Shown piece by piece: positions 26,017 through 34,654 of a stretch of 64,000 nucleotides of DNA. Source of the stretch: Dorea sp. 5-2 (GTDB taxonomy: Bacteria; Bacillota; Clostridia; Lachnospirales; Lachnospiraceae); assembly GCF_000403455.2 (NCBI RefSeq), contig NZ_KE159715.1, positions 400,719-464,718 on the forward strand. The letters are read 5' to 3'. The notes under the pieces were generated by a model, which saw only the letters and a program-made list of their open reading frames with translations, did no database searches and had not been told where the DNA came from. How positions within the stretch are numbered: the first letter of the stretch is position 1; each line of letters opens with the position of its first letter. The translations under genes were made by a program, and so were the position numbers.

Positions 26017-27138
26017 ATGGCGAAATTTGGAATTAACGATTTGATAGATATTAAGAAAAGGGAGTCCAGGGAGGGGGCAGTAGAGGAGTACAAGGAGATA
26101 TGGCTGGATCCCAGGGAGGTGAAACCTTCGGAGAGTAATTTTTATTCGCAGGAAAATATAGAAGAACTTGCAGACAGTTTCCTTGCGGTGGGACAGCAGC
26201 AGCCGACAGTCTTAGCAAGGGTGGACGGGGAGTTTTGTATCGTGAGCGGGCACAGGCGAAACCTTGCGAATATCAGGAACCTTGAACGGGGCTATCAGGA
26301 GTACGGGAAGGTGAGATATCTGTATAAGGATATGACGCCGGTTATGCTGGAACTGTCCCTTTTGATGGGAAATGCCTTGAATCGGGAACTAACGTCATGG
26401 GAGAAGACACAGCAGGCGCAGAGATTGAAAGAGGCATTAACAAGGGCAAGGGAAGAAGAGGGATTGGAGATACAGGGAAAGCTGCGGGATATGGTAGCAG
26501 ACCTTATGAATGAAAGCAGTTCTGGTATTGCAAGAATGGATCGGATCCATAATCATGCGGTGTCAGAGATTCAGGAAGAATTCCGGAAAGGAAACTTAAA
26601 TATCAGTGCGGCGTATGAGGCGTCGAAATTACCAGACGAAGAACAGAAAGCCATTGCAAAGGCAGCGGCAGAAGAAGGCGGTATAAAGGCAAAGGAGGTC
26701 ACAGAGAGGGCAATGAAGAGTCGGGAAGGAAAGGATGGAAGAAAAAATGAGGGATTTTTCGTGGTGTCCAAATTGGACACCGATTTACAGCCTCAAAGTA
26801 GGAAAGAAATACAAAAGAATGATTTTGCGGGAAAAATAAAAGAAAAGAAGAACGAATGGTCTGCAGGAGGCGGGAATATTAGGCAGTTCAAGAAAGGAAA
26901 CCGCCATCAGGAGATATTGCGGGAGTGGGGCAGGGAAAGTATGAACCTGACAGCTATTACACAAGTTGTTACGGAAGCAATGCAGAAGGTGTCCGATTTG
27001 GACACATCAGAAGAATGGTCAGATATAGAGTGGGCAGTATTTCTCACAAGAGTGATCATGAATCGGGCGGATTGTGTAAGCGAGGAAGATTTGTATCTGC
27101 TTCACGATATTATGATCCGGTGTCAGGAAGAATTGTGA
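26017..27138 (+). CDS. parB: ParB family DNA-binding protein, copy 2 (intact)
   Basis: This 373-residue protein has the ParB/Spo0J nuclease-like N-terminal domain (residues about 28-90; EIWLDPREVKPSESNFYSQE, LADSFLAVGQQQP, IVSGHRR). A helical DNA-binding region follows (about 95-200; ALNRELTSWEKTQQAQRL), then a long C-terminal extension. It would bind centromere-like sites and work with ParA. Two 19-bp palindromes lie inside its 3' coding region and a third lies just after the stop, all candidate parS sites. The only intact ParA in the element is about 6.5 kb upstream. The first 280 bases are nearly identical to copy 1, which points to recent duplication or gene conversion. Confidence 0.88.
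   Translation: MAKFGINDLIDIKKRESREGAVEEYKEIWLDPREVKPSESNFYSQENIEELADSFLAVGQQQPTVLARVDGEFCIVSGHRRNLANIRNLERGYQEYGKVRYLYKDMTPVMLELSLLMGNALNRELTSWEKTQQAQRLKEALTRAREEEGLEIQGKLRDMVADLMNESSSGIARMDRIHNHAVSEIQEEFRKGNLNISAAYEASKLPDEEQKAIAKAAAEEGGIKAKEVTERAMKSREGKDGRKNEGFFVVSKLDTDLQPQSRKEIQKNDFAGKIKEKKNEWSAGGGNIRQFKKGNRHQEILREWGRESMNLTAITQVVTEAMQKVSDLDTSEEWSDIEWAVFLTRVIMNRADCVSEEDLYLLHDIMIRCQEEL
26763..26781. promoter_or_regulatory. parS-like palindrome 1 (inside parB)
   Basis: GGTGTCCAAATTGGACACC: perfect 9-bp arms around one central base. It encodes Val-Ser-Lys-Leu-Asp-Thr in the ParB C-terminal extension. Confidence 0.65.
26988..27006. promoter_or_regulatory. parS-like palindrome 2 (inside parB)
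   Basis: GGTGTCCGATTTGGACACA, 7 of 9 arm positions paired; it encodes Val-Ser-Asp-Leu-Asp-Thr. Confidence 0.55.
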
Positions 27139-27157
27139 AACTACAATAGAAACATGC

Positions 27158-27176
27158 GGTGTCCAAATTGGACACC
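27158..27176. promoter_or_regulatory. parS-like palindrome 3 (after parB)
   Basis: Identical to palindrome 1 (GGTGTCCAAATTGGACACC), 20 bases after the parB stop and outside any gene. Confidence 0.65.
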
Positions 27177-27256
27177 ATATTATATATTAAGAAATAATGA
27201 AGCCGGGGCAGAAATGTCCCGGTTTTTGCTGCTTGGGAAGGGAGAAGAAAATACAG

Positions 27257-27793
27257 ATGAAAAATATGCGCATATTGACAGAGGAACAGAAGATATTTGC
27301 AGAACAGAACCATATGCTGGTGGAACGGTTTCTATGGATGAATCATTTGGAACGGGCTGAATTTTATGACGTGGTAATCTTTGGATATCTGGAAGCGGTT
27401 CAGGAGTATCTGGAAAAACCGGAATTGTCGAAATATCCATTTTCATCCATTGCCTGGAGGAAAATGAGATACAGCATGATAAACGAATATATTTACCGGA
27501 ACTGCCCGAAACGAACTGCCCCTATGGGAACGAACTGCGAAGATTATGAACGATCTCTTTCATGGGGACAGGTATCAGAGGAGATGAGCCGTGTTGCTAA
27601 GAATTTGGAACATCGGGTGCAGTTACGGCAGTTGATGTCCCATATGACGGCAAAGGAGAAGGAGGTGGTCTGCATGAGGGCGGCAGGATATACTTACAGG
27701 GAAATTGCAGAGCATTGCAACATTACCCTGCGGGGAGTTTCCGCAAGGCTCATAAGGATGAGAAGAAGATTCCGGGCATTGGCGTTGATTTAG
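27257..27793 (+). CDS. Sigma-70-like protein
   Basis: This 178-residue protein has the shape of a small sigma factor. Residues about 10-75 resemble region 2 (FLWMNHLERAEFYDVVIFGY, YPFSSIAWRKMRYSMINEY). Residues about 115-170 resemble region 4, with a clear helix-turn-helix (MTAKEKEVVCMRAAGYTYRE, IAEHCNITLRGVSARLIRMR). I start at the ATG at 27257; the frame runs upstream to 27197. It may direct transcription of element genes. It lies between parB and the LPD28/radC pair and is missing from copy 1. Confidence 0.75.
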   Translation: MKNMRILTEEQKIFAEQNHMLVERFLWMNHLERAEFYDVVIFGYLEAVQEYLEKPELSKYPFSSIAWRKMRYSMINEYIYRNCPKRTAPMGTNCEDYERSLSWGQVSEEMSRVAKNLEHRVQLRQLMSHMTAKEKEVVCMRAAGYTYREIAEHCNITLRGVSARLIRMRRRFRALALI

Positions 27794-27819
27794 ATGGAAT
27801 TGTGTGAGGAGGAAAGAGA

Positions 27820-28146
27820 ATGAGGTATCAAGCAAATGAACTTCGTTATGAACAGGCCAAAGTATTGGAGAAGGAGGCAATTTTTACAGAACTGAGAGTA
27901 TTAAGGGATTCCGTACCGAAAGGGTTTTCCTGTTATGAGGTCAGGCATGATGATGAATGTCAGGGAAATCCAGTAGAGATTGCAAAAGGAATCTTAGTTA
28001 ATTTTTATGGAACCTTATTGGTTCAGGAAAGCCTGGAACAGGTGGAGAAGGAGGGACGATGTTTTCTCGAAAGAGAGGACTGGAACTATAGCGGAGAAAG
28101 AAGTTTTACGTTAGAAGAATATATGGAGGCCAGGGGGATTGGATAG
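27820..28146 (+). CDS. LPD28-like domain protein
   Basis: This 108-residue protein resembles the large polyvalent protein-associated domain 28: IFTELRVLRDSVPKGFSCYE, VRHDDECQGNPVEIAKGI and the NFYGTLLVQESLE strand. Such domains occur as small proteins or parts of very large proteins on mobile elements; their role is unknown. AGGAGGAAAG precedes the ATG. Its stop overlaps the GTG start of the next gene by one base, so translation is coupled to radC. Confidence 0.65.
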   Translation: MRYQANELRYEQAKVLEKEAIFTELRVLRDSVPKGFSCYEVRHDDECQGNPVEIAKGILVNFYGTLLVQESLEQVEKEGRCFLEREDWNYSGERSFTLEEYMEARGIG

Positions 28147-28601
28147 TGGGAAAAGCAGAAGTGAAAAATTACGTGCCGTTTGTACGGGTAAGGATGGTCC
28201 GGGAAAGAGAGCTTCCGTATGCGATGGAAGAAATTGACGGGCCGGAAAAAGTTGCGGCATTTACAAGGAAATTTCTAGCGGGCGCAGACCGGGAATATTT
28301 ACTGGCGTTGTCTATAGATAATGCCGGAAAGCTGGCAGCGATCGAGGTGGTGTCCATTGGGACGGTAAATGCGACGTTGGCAGAGCCGAGAGAAATCTTT
28401 AAACATGCGATCCTGGCAAATGCGGCTGGGATTGTAATGGTACATAACCATCCGTCAGGAAGCTGCGTGCCGAGTGAGGAAGATAGGGAGACAACGAAAA
28501 GGATAAAGAAGGCGGGAAAAATCCTAGGGATACAGTTGATGGACCATATCATTGTGGGGGACGGGTATTTTAGTTTTCAGACAGAAGGGTTGCTGGTATA
28601 G
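28146..28601 (+). CDS. radC: RadC/JAB domain protein
   Basis: This 151-residue protein has the RadC-type JAMM metal motif HNHPSGSCVPSEED, preceded by KHAILANAAGIVMVHNHPSG and followed by LMDHIIVGDGYFSF. It is shorter than chromosomal RadC (about 225 residues) and lacks the N-terminal helix-hairpin-helix, as is typical of plasmid and ICE versions. It starts at a GTG overlapping the stop of the LPD28-like gene. A stub of the same gene is fused to the broken ParB at 21000-21142. The biochemical role of these proteins is unsettled. Confidence 0.85.
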   Translation: MGKAEVKNYVPFVRVRMVRERELPYAMEEIDGPEKVAAFTRKFLAGADREYLLALSIDNAGKLAAIEVVSIGTVNATLAEPREIFKHAILANAAGIVMVHNHPSGSCVPSEEDRETTKRIKKAGKILGIQLMDHIIVGDGYFSFQTEGLLV

Positions 28602-28757
28602 GGGAAAGAGGTATGAGTCTTTTATGTCGAATATTGTCAACTTATATAAAAAAATATCGAACTTTGACACTTTTTGTCGGATATGCTGTAAATTAGTTTA
28701 TAATGTGTTTTTAGTAATATAGCATGAAAGAGATTTTGGTACGAGGAGGAGATAAGT

Positions 28758-28964
28758 GTGAAGGAACAGGAAGAATGGGTAGGAAATTTAGAACATGATA
28801 TATATCAGGAAATCGTAAGGGTGACGCAGCCCTTCCCAGTAAAGGAACAGCGGGAAATCCAAAGGGCATTGGCTGAAATAGTAACCAAAGCTCAGGATAA
28901 GGCGTTTATGAGGGGATATGGGTATGCCATAGAAGTGTTGGAAAATGGGCGTGCGAAAAAATAA
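28758..28964 (+). CDS. Small hypothetical protein (68 aa)
   Basis: A 68-residue mostly helical protein (VTQPFPVKEQREIQRALAEI) starts at a GTG preceded by GAGGAGGAG. I do not recognise it. Small proteins of this kind often sit beside repressors in Firmicute elements. It converges on the XRE repressor gene, with 4 bases between their ends. Confidence 0.6.
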   Translation: MKEQEEWVGNLEHDIYQEIVRVTQPFPVKEQREIQRALAEIVTKAQDKAFMRGYGYAIEVLENGRAKK

Positions 28965-28968
28965 CCGC

Positions 28969-29247
28969 TTATATCCCCTTGATATCATCAATAATCTGGC
29001 GGACATGGGCTAACTGTACATCAGTAAGACCGGTCACTTCGATATAACTCCGACTATCAAGTTCCAACAGGTAGTCGGTACTTACGGAAAAGAACTGGGA
29101 AATCTTGACCAGCATCTCTATGGAAGGAAGAATGTTATTATTCTCCCAGTTGGAAACCGTTTGTTTCGAAACATTAAGCAAATTTGCAAGCTGGACTTGG
29201 TTTAGGCTGCGGGATTGCCGTAAATTTTTCATCATATCACCAAACAT
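28969..29247 (-). CDS. XRE family transcriptional repressor
   Basis: This 92-residue protein has a Cro/CI-type helix-turn-helix in residues about 5-60: NLRQSRSLNQVQLANLLNVS, KQTVSNWENNNILPSIEML. A short C-terminal tail follows. It is divergent from the promoter at 29289-29317, whose spacer carries the palindrome AATACT-AA-AGTATT. That is a natural operator for it. A copy of the operator but not of this gene remains at 21186. It may control excision, transfer or the surface protein gene. Confidence 0.85.
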   Translation of the reverse strand: MFGDMMKNLRQSRSLNQVQLANLLNVSKQTVSNWENNNILPSIEMLVKISQFFSVSTDYLLELDSRSYIEVTGLTDVQLAHVRQIIDDIKGI

Positions 29248-29288
29248 AAGAAACCTCCCTTTTCATAGGCTACTCTATAGAAAGTATA

Positions 29289-29317
29289 TTTACAAAATAC
29301 TAAAGTATTGATATAAT
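29289..29317 (+). promoter_or_regulatory. Promoter with central operator, copy 2
   Basis: TTTACA at 29289 and TATAAT at 29312 with a 17-base spacer. The palindrome AATACT-AA-AGTATT (29296-29309) fills the spacer, so a bound repressor would block RNA polymerase. It lies 42 bases from the start of the divergent XRE gene. Confidence 0.75.
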
Positions 29318-29474
29318 GGACAATGTAAAATGTCAAAATATGGAAGCTAAGTGAAAGGGGAGATGTGAAGAAGGGGAAAGGTGGTGAGGAATCGAAGGGA
29401 AAAGGAAAGTAGTGAAGGAAGTAGCTACAGGGAAAGAATGTAGCAAGATGAACACGAAAAGGAGCAGATAACGA

Positions 29475-31226
29475 ATGAAAAGGAGATTAGTAGCCGCACT
29501 GATGGCAATGACGCTTGTTCTATCGTGCGGTGTGGTAGCATTAGCAGCGGAACCGTCAGGAGATGGGACGGAGATAACACAGATTGAAGATGGAGAGGGT
29601 GAAGAAAAGGAAACGGAAGAAAAAGAAGGCATAGTCCTGGATGATCCTGCAAAGACACTAGAGAATGACACAGTTATAGCAGAGGATACACTGAAAGAAG
29701 TTGAGGAGAATGATCCGGAAAAGCCGAATCTTGCTGTGGATGGAGAGGATACGACAGAACAGGAACTTCCGATTGATGAGGCGCATTTTCCAGACGCAAA
29801 TTTTAGGGAATATATCAAAGCTAAAATTGATACAGATAAAAATGGCAGTTTGAATCAAAGTGAGATTGAAGCTGTAAGTCAAATATTCAATAATGTCTCA
29901 ACGGGTTGTCATGATATCAAAAACTTCAAAGGAATTGAATATTTTTCTAATTTGAGGGATTTGGTTCTTGGAGATGGTAGGTCAGTAGAGAGCCTTGATG
30001 TAAGCAAGAATACAAAACTTGATGAAATTTACATTTATAATAATTGTCAGATAACGAATCTGGTTCTCAATTCTGATTTGAGGGGATTTGGTTATTTTAA
30101 GGGTAGCCAGATAACCAATGTAGATGTAAGTAATTTGAAATTGAAGTGGTTGTGGTGTGATGGGAATCTGGTGCCAAGTTTAATGTCAATTCCAACCTTA
30201 CAGTATATAAAACTTTACAATGATGTACATTTGCCTTATCTGGATTTGTCTAATCATAATATAAGATTGGTGGATGAAGAATATGGTGATAATGGCTTAC
30301 CTCTGAGTCATGATCCTATGGGTGGTGCATTTATCGCTCCACAGACCCTATCCAGAACGGTTAAATCAGTGAATGGAGTATGGACATTAGACATGGCATC
30401 TATTGTAGGCAGGGATTATGTGGACAGGGTAACACTTGTTACAGAAGGAACACAAATGTCAAAGGATGGGGTAGTAACATTCCAAGGCAGCGAGGTTCCG
30501 AAAGAACTGGTCTATAATTTCGATACCAAAAATCCGGCGGAAACAACACTGATGGAGGTTACAGTTAATCTTTCAGGTGTGAACGACCAGACAAAGGAAG
30601 AAGTATCTGTTGATACAAGCGGCATGGATATAAACAGCATTTGCAAAGACAACAATGTAAGTCCGGACAAGGCAGAGATTGTCGTATCGCAGGAAACGCC
30701 ATCAAAAGGAGACGCTGACAAGCTGGCAGGGGAGGCAGATTCCAAAGGACTTAAAGTAACAGCCACCTATGAGATTCTGTTAAAATTATTTTCAGAAGGA
30801 AACGAGATTGCAGAGATTACAGAAAACTTTGGCAGCGTAACTTTGACATTACAGGCTGGAAAAGATTATGCAGGACGTAAAGCGGTTATTTTCCAGTTAC
30901 ATAACGGTCAGGTAATTGAGCATGACGGATTGACGGTAAATACAGATGGAACAGTTTCAATTACTGTAGATAAATTTTCGACCTTCGCAGTTGCGGTAAG
31001 CGAGGAAAAAGATTCCACCATTGAGAAGCCGGGACAGACTCCGGGTACAACTAATCCACCGGCAGATAATCCGAAACCGGTATCTACTGATAACAAGCCT
31101 AAGACGACGGGTGCAGGAAGTGTTAAGACGGGCGACGAGACAGATATCGTATTCTGGATGGTGATTAGTGTGATTGCATTAGGAGTATGCGGATTCTTTG
31201 GCAGAAAGAAATTTTACAGGGGCTAA
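29475..31226 (+). CDS. Sortase-type surface protein with EF-hand-like and repeat regions
   Basis: This 583-residue exported protein has a signal peptide (MKRRLVAALMAMTLVLSCG, cut near ALAAEP). An acidic region follows, then an EF-hand-like segment (IDTDKNGSLNQSEIEAV, about residue 117) of the type seen before leucine-rich repeats, and irregular LRR-like repeats (LDVSKNTKLDEIYIYNN). The C-terminus has the order VKTGD, a hydrophobic span and RKKF, a cell-wall sorting signal variant used in Lachnospiraceae. It lies behind the XRE-controlled promoter and may act in adhesion or contact between cells. Ligand unknown. Confidence 0.78.
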   Translation: MKRRLVAALMAMTLVLSCGVVALAAEPSGDGTEITQIEDGEGEEKETEEKEGIVLDDPAKTLENDTVIAEDTLKEVEENDPEKPNLAVDGEDTTEQELPIDEAHFPDANFREYIKAKIDTDKNGSLNQSEIEAVSQIFNNVSTGCHDIKNFKGIEYFSNLRDLVLGDGRSVESLDVSKNTKLDEIYIYNNCQITNLVLNSDLRGFGYFKGSQITNVDVSNLKLKWLWCDGNLVPSLMSIPTLQYIKLYNDVHLPYLDLSNHNIRLVDEEYGDNGLPLSHDPMGGAFIAPQTLSRTVKSVNGVWTLDMASIVGRDYVDRVTLVTEGTQMSKDGVVTFQGSEVPKELVYNFDTKNPAETTLMEVTVNLSGVNDQTKEEVSVDTSGMDINSICKDNNVSPDKAEIVVSQETPSKGDADKLAGEADSKGLKVTATYEILLKLFSEGNEIAEITENFGSVTLTLQAGKDYAGRKAVIFQLHNGQVIEHDGLTVNTDGTVSITVDKFSTFAVAVSEEKDSTIEKPGQTPGTTNPPADNPKPVSTDNKPKTTGAGSVKTGDETDIVFWMVISVIALGVCGFFGRKKFYRG

Positions 31227-31271
31227 CAAGAATCTGTGAAATTTCAAATGAGTTTAGGTTTAGAGTAAAAG

Positions 31272-31307
31272 AACGGCAGGGGGATTATCTTCCTGTTGTT
31301 TCTTTTT
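31272..31307 (+). terminator. GGCAGG-type terminator, copy B
   Basis: AACGGCAGG pairs with CCTGTTGTT (with G-U pairs), followed by TCTTTTT; 45 bases after the surface protein stop. Confidence 0.65.
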
Positions 31308-31336
31308 GGCGGTTATTTTAGAGATATCCGAATTTG

Positions 31337-31486
31337 ATGGAAACCGCCTGCGACAGGATATATGAAGAAGCAAACAGATTCCTTATGGAAGAGGCAGAAG
31401 CATTTCCGGAAAATGTCTTTAAGGCATATATGATGGCAATTGTTTCTTTTTGTGAGATACTGAAAAATAAACTGGCTAAGCTGTAA
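31337..31486 (+). CDS. Possible small protein (49 aa)
   Basis: A frame of 49 codons (METACDRIYEEANRFLMEEA, then EAFPENVFKAYMMAIVSFCE) encodes a helical, acidic protein. No clear ribosome binding site is visible, so it may be a remnant of a longer gene. Listed because its composition looks coding. Confidence 0.35.
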   Translation: METACDRIYEEANRFLMEEAEAFPENVFKAYMMAIVSFCEILKNKLAKL

Positions 31487-31560
31487 GACAAAGTATGGCT
31501 AATGAGTATAGAAATATACTCAAGATAGAAGTTACAGGATAAGATAGGAGATGAGAGAAA

Positions 31561-32454
31561 ATGTTTTGCAGAAAATGCGGAGGCAGAATAGAAGAAGGGT
31601 GGACATGCTGTCCGAATTGCGGGGAAGATGTGTATGTTGAAAAAGTACCGGCGGGGGATGGCGGAAATGGAGAGCACGAAAAGTTAAACAGCAGGGAAGC
31701 AGTAATAAATACGGGAAGTACAGTGCCAGTTATAGGCAGTACGATATCAGATGCAGATTGTACGACGCCGGACGCAGGTAAAAGGAACGCCATATCCTTG
31801 CCAAGAAACATATTAAGGATATTGGCCGTTATTGCAATCGTATGTTTTTTCTGCCCATTGTTTATGGTTTCCTGTGCAGGAGAGGAATTACTTACGATAA
31901 GCGGTGAGGAGCTGACGTTAGGCTTTGAATGTATGAACGAGGATATAGAAGGAAATCTCATATACGGGACAATGGCTTTGTTCCCGTTCATGGGCCTGTG
32001 TTCCGTGATGACGGGCTATAAGAAACTGGACGGTCATGCAGACTATGAGAAAGTGAAAGAAAGTTTTTATGGAAATGCAGTTGCGACAGGGGCGGCTGTC
32101 ATTATGATAAGGTATTTTAAAAATGCATTAATTCATGCTTTTCAAGGGACAGCCGTCAATATCACTCCATGTAATGCGCTGCATATCATGTCTGGCGTCT
32201 GTCTGGTATCGGTTTTTCTGGGAGGATACCAGGCATACCGGATGGAACTGCAGGAAGGTGGTGAAGCATCAAACAAAGTGATTACTGCTTTGAAATGCTG
32301 TGGAAATATCCTGGCGGGAAGTGTGATGTTGGTAGTTATTGCTTTGATAATATCTCATTATCTCGGAGGTCTGAGATTAGAGGAGATTTCCGAAGAAATA
32401 TCGACGGATTATTCGGCGATGGCAGGGATAAGAAATAAATTGGGACTTTATTAA
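31561..32454 (+). CDS. Zinc-ribbon membrane protein
   Basis: This 297-residue protein starts with a zinc ribbon (CRKCGGRIEEGWTCCPNCG, residues 3-21). About four or five hydrophobic spans follow (LAVIAIVCFFCPLFMVSCAG, LIYGTMALFPFMGLCSVM, HIMSGVCLVSVFLGG, SVMLVVIALIISHYLGG). GATGAGAG lies before the ATG. It is followed after 17 bases by another zinc-ribbon membrane protein, so they form an operon. No function is known for this architecture; a role in the envelope is likely. Confidence 0.72.
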   Translation: MFCRKCGGRIEEGWTCCPNCGEDVYVEKVPAGDGGNGEHEKLNSREAVINTGSTVPVIGSTISDADCTTPDAGKRNAISLPRNILRILAVIAIVCFFCPLFMVSCAGEELLTISGEELTLGFECMNEDIEGNLIYGTMALFPFMGLCSVMTGYKKLDGHADYEKVKESFYGNAVATGAAVIMIRYFKNALIHAFQGTAVNITPCNALHIMSGVCLVSVFLGGYQAYRMELQEGGEASNKVITALKCCGNILAGSVMLVVIALIISHYLGGLRLEEISEEISTDYSAMAGIRNKLGLY

Positions 32455-32471
32455 GGGAGGATGAATTTACT

Positions 32472-34292
32472 ATGTATTGTACAAAGTGTGGGAAAGAATT
32501 AGAGGAGCATTGGGTAAAATGTCCATATTGCGGAACTGAGACAGCAAAGAATATGATGAATGATATGGCAGATAAGAATGCCGGAAATCCTTTGGAAGAA
32601 ATCTATCCAGATGCAAAACAAGAGGAGCAGGTATATGCAGGTGTTGGCGAACCAATGTCCGCTGGGCAGATAAATAATGAGAATCGATTTTTGGGACTTG
32701 AAAAGATTCAATACCGTAGTTTCTGGAAATATCTTTTGCTTTCCATCATTACCTGCGGGATCTATGGAATCTATATTCTCTATGGTTATGTAAAGGATCT
32801 AAATAAGGTCTGTGAAGGTGACGGCAGAGAGAGTAAGAATTACATTGTCGTGCTTCTGTTGAGCATGGTTACCTGCGGGATTTACGGACTTTACTGGTGG
32901 TATGTACAGGGAGAGCGTTTGTATCGTATTGCCCCGAAGTATAACGTAAAAGTACGGGAGAAAGGGAGTAGTATATTGGTATGGGAGATTCTTGGATGTA
33001 CGGTTATGCCGGGAATCGGAATGCTTGCTGCCACATACATCATGTTTGATAACATGAATGCCATAGCGAAGGTATATAACGGCGAGATAACAGAAAGTGA
33101 TCTGTCACGACTTAAAAATCCCCATCCGAACCTGGTACGGAACGTTTTGATTGGTTACGGCGTATTGGCCGTTGCCGTAATCGCCGGGATTATTTTGCTG
33201 TGCAGTGCATTGTTTTCAGACGATTATACAGAAGAACCAGAAGAATCGAACCGTGTGGCAGAAGAGATGATGATCGACTATTCGGATGCCGACATGGAAG
33301 AGCTTATCGGACAGCCGGAAGCTGTATTGAAGGATACGGATTTTACATATGATGAAGATAATATAGAGTATCAGCTTCTGGATGGAGATGTGGTTGTAAG
33401 TTGTGCGGATGATGCAGTAAGGATTATCATGATCACGGGTGGCGGAGAGTATGCGCCGGTCTTTCACGGCGTAAGCCTGGGAATGACCATAGAAAAAGCG
33501 GAAGGCCTGCTGTTGGATGAGTATGAAAATGATGGTGAGGAAGAAGGCAGGAAATGGTATCTTGATTTAGAAAGCAGGACGTATGTGCAGCTTGAGCACG
33601 ATGGCGGTATTGTCACGGGGGTCTCTGCGATGCAGCTTACAGAAGAGGAGCTTCAGGAAGAACTCCAGGGATATATGGAGGAAGAGTATGTTTTCCCGGA
33701 TAGTGATAAAAAATATTTATCCGAGGATGAGGTCAGAAGCATTACTGCAGAAGATATGATGATAGGGAGAAATGAAATCTTTGCAAGGCACGGATATATT
33801 TTTCAAGACGAGGGATTAAAAGCATACTTTGAAAGTATGTCATGGTATGAGGGAACGGTACCGTCAGATCAATTTAATTATGAAACAGTATTCAATGATT
33901 TTGAAAAAAAGAACGTGGAGTTAATTAAACGGATTGAAGACGAGGTAAACGGAACCAATCAGGCGAATGCGGAGCAGCAACAGGCAATTAATGATGCTTA
34001 TAATTTTCTCGTAGGTCATTCCTTTCACTTGCAGGATTCACAGCCATTAATGGAATTTCTGTCATCGGAAACTATAAGATATTGCTGGGGTGGTGAAATA
34101 ATGGATGACTATTTCAACTATTCTATCACTTCAAGATATGAGGTGTACAAAGATGATCTGAAAGAATGGCTAACATTTATTACAATTGATGGAGAGGAAT
34201 ATTATTTGAGATATTTTACAAATGGTTCTATTAATCTGGGAAGTATGTCTGGGAATGGGCTATTAGATGGTTGGTATGAAATGTATTTGTAA
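32472..34292 (+). CDS. Zinc-ribbon, DUF4234 and YARHG domain protein
   Basis: This 606-residue membrane protein has a zinc ribbon (CTKCGKELEEHWVKCPYCG, residues 3-21). A DUF4234 domain with paired membrane helices follows (about 80-150; LLLSIITCGIYGIYILYGYV and SMVTCGIYGLYWWY). A further membrane span lies at about 220-245 (VLAVAVIAGIILLCSALF). A long extracytoplasmic part follows, with a YARHG domain at about 420-470 (MMIGRNEIFARHGYIFQDEG). YARHG is an outer-surface domain of unknown role, often attached to zinc-ribbon proteins in Clostridia. It is operonic with the gene before it. Confidence 0.8.
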   Translation: MYCTKCGKELEEHWVKCPYCGTETAKNMMNDMADKNAGNPLEEIYPDAKQEEQVYAGVGEPMSAGQINNENRFLGLEKIQYRSFWKYLLLSIITCGIYGIYILYGYVKDLNKVCEGDGRESKNYIVVLLLSMVTCGIYGLYWWYVQGERLYRIAPKYNVKVREKGSSILVWEILGCTVMPGIGMLAATYIMFDNMNAIAKVYNGEITESDLSRLKNPHPNLVRNVLIGYGVLAVAVIAGIILLCSALFSDDYTEEPEESNRVAEEMMIDYSDADMEELIGQPEAVLKDTDFTYDEDNIEYQLLDGDVVVSCADDAVRIIMITGGGEYAPVFHGVSLGMTIEKAEGLLLDEYENDGEEEGRKWYLDLESRTYVQLEHDGGIVTGVSAMQLTEEELQEELQGYMEEEYVFPDSDKKYLSEDEVRSITAEDMMIGRNEIFARHGYIFQDEGLKAYFESMSWYEGTVPSDQFNYETVFNDFEKKNVELIKRIEDEVNGTNQANAEQQQAINDAYNFLVGHSFHLQDSQPLMEFLSSETIRYCWGGEIMDDYFNYSITSRYEVYKDDLKEWLTFITIDGEEYYLRYFTNGSINLGSMSGNGLLDGWYEMYL

Positions 34293-34654
34293 GTCATTGG
34301 TCGTAAATAGTAATTTACCAGGGCGATCCTAACAATGAATGTTGGATAAACATTCTGGATAATACAAGAATCTGTATTATTGTGACAGTGAAGATGGTGT
34401 TTATCAACTTGAGATTTAGCTAACATCGATGCAGTCGGGAAAACGGGCTTAAAGAAAAGTGAAGAGGAATTGATAAGTGAAACGCTTCCAAATAAAGAGA
34501 GGGACCAGATTGGACACTTTCCTCGATTAGTAGTAGTTCTCGGAAGTATAGTAAAAGTAGCAAGTTTCAATTATATATTATCATCATGAAACCATTCATA
34601 GAAGTGGCAGGAGGAAATCATCTTCCTGCCATTTATTATGCCCAGAGAGGAGGA
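34293..34654. other. Intergenic region with a terminator and possible gene remnant
   Basis: No complete gene is visible. A stretch at about 34411-34589 reads without stops as DLANIDAVGKTGLKKSEEEL and onward but has no start codon or ribosome site; it may be a gene remnant. A terminator follows at 34605. Confidence 0.4.
34605..34637 (+). terminator. GGCAGGA-type terminator, copy C
   Basis: TGGCAGGA and TCCTGCCA form a perfect 8-bp stem with an 11-base loop, followed by TTTATT. Confidence 0.65.

Noticed and set aside
34500..34520. Fourth parS-like site (AGATTGGACAC)
   Set aside because: Only the right half matches the palindrome; the left arm pairs poorly.
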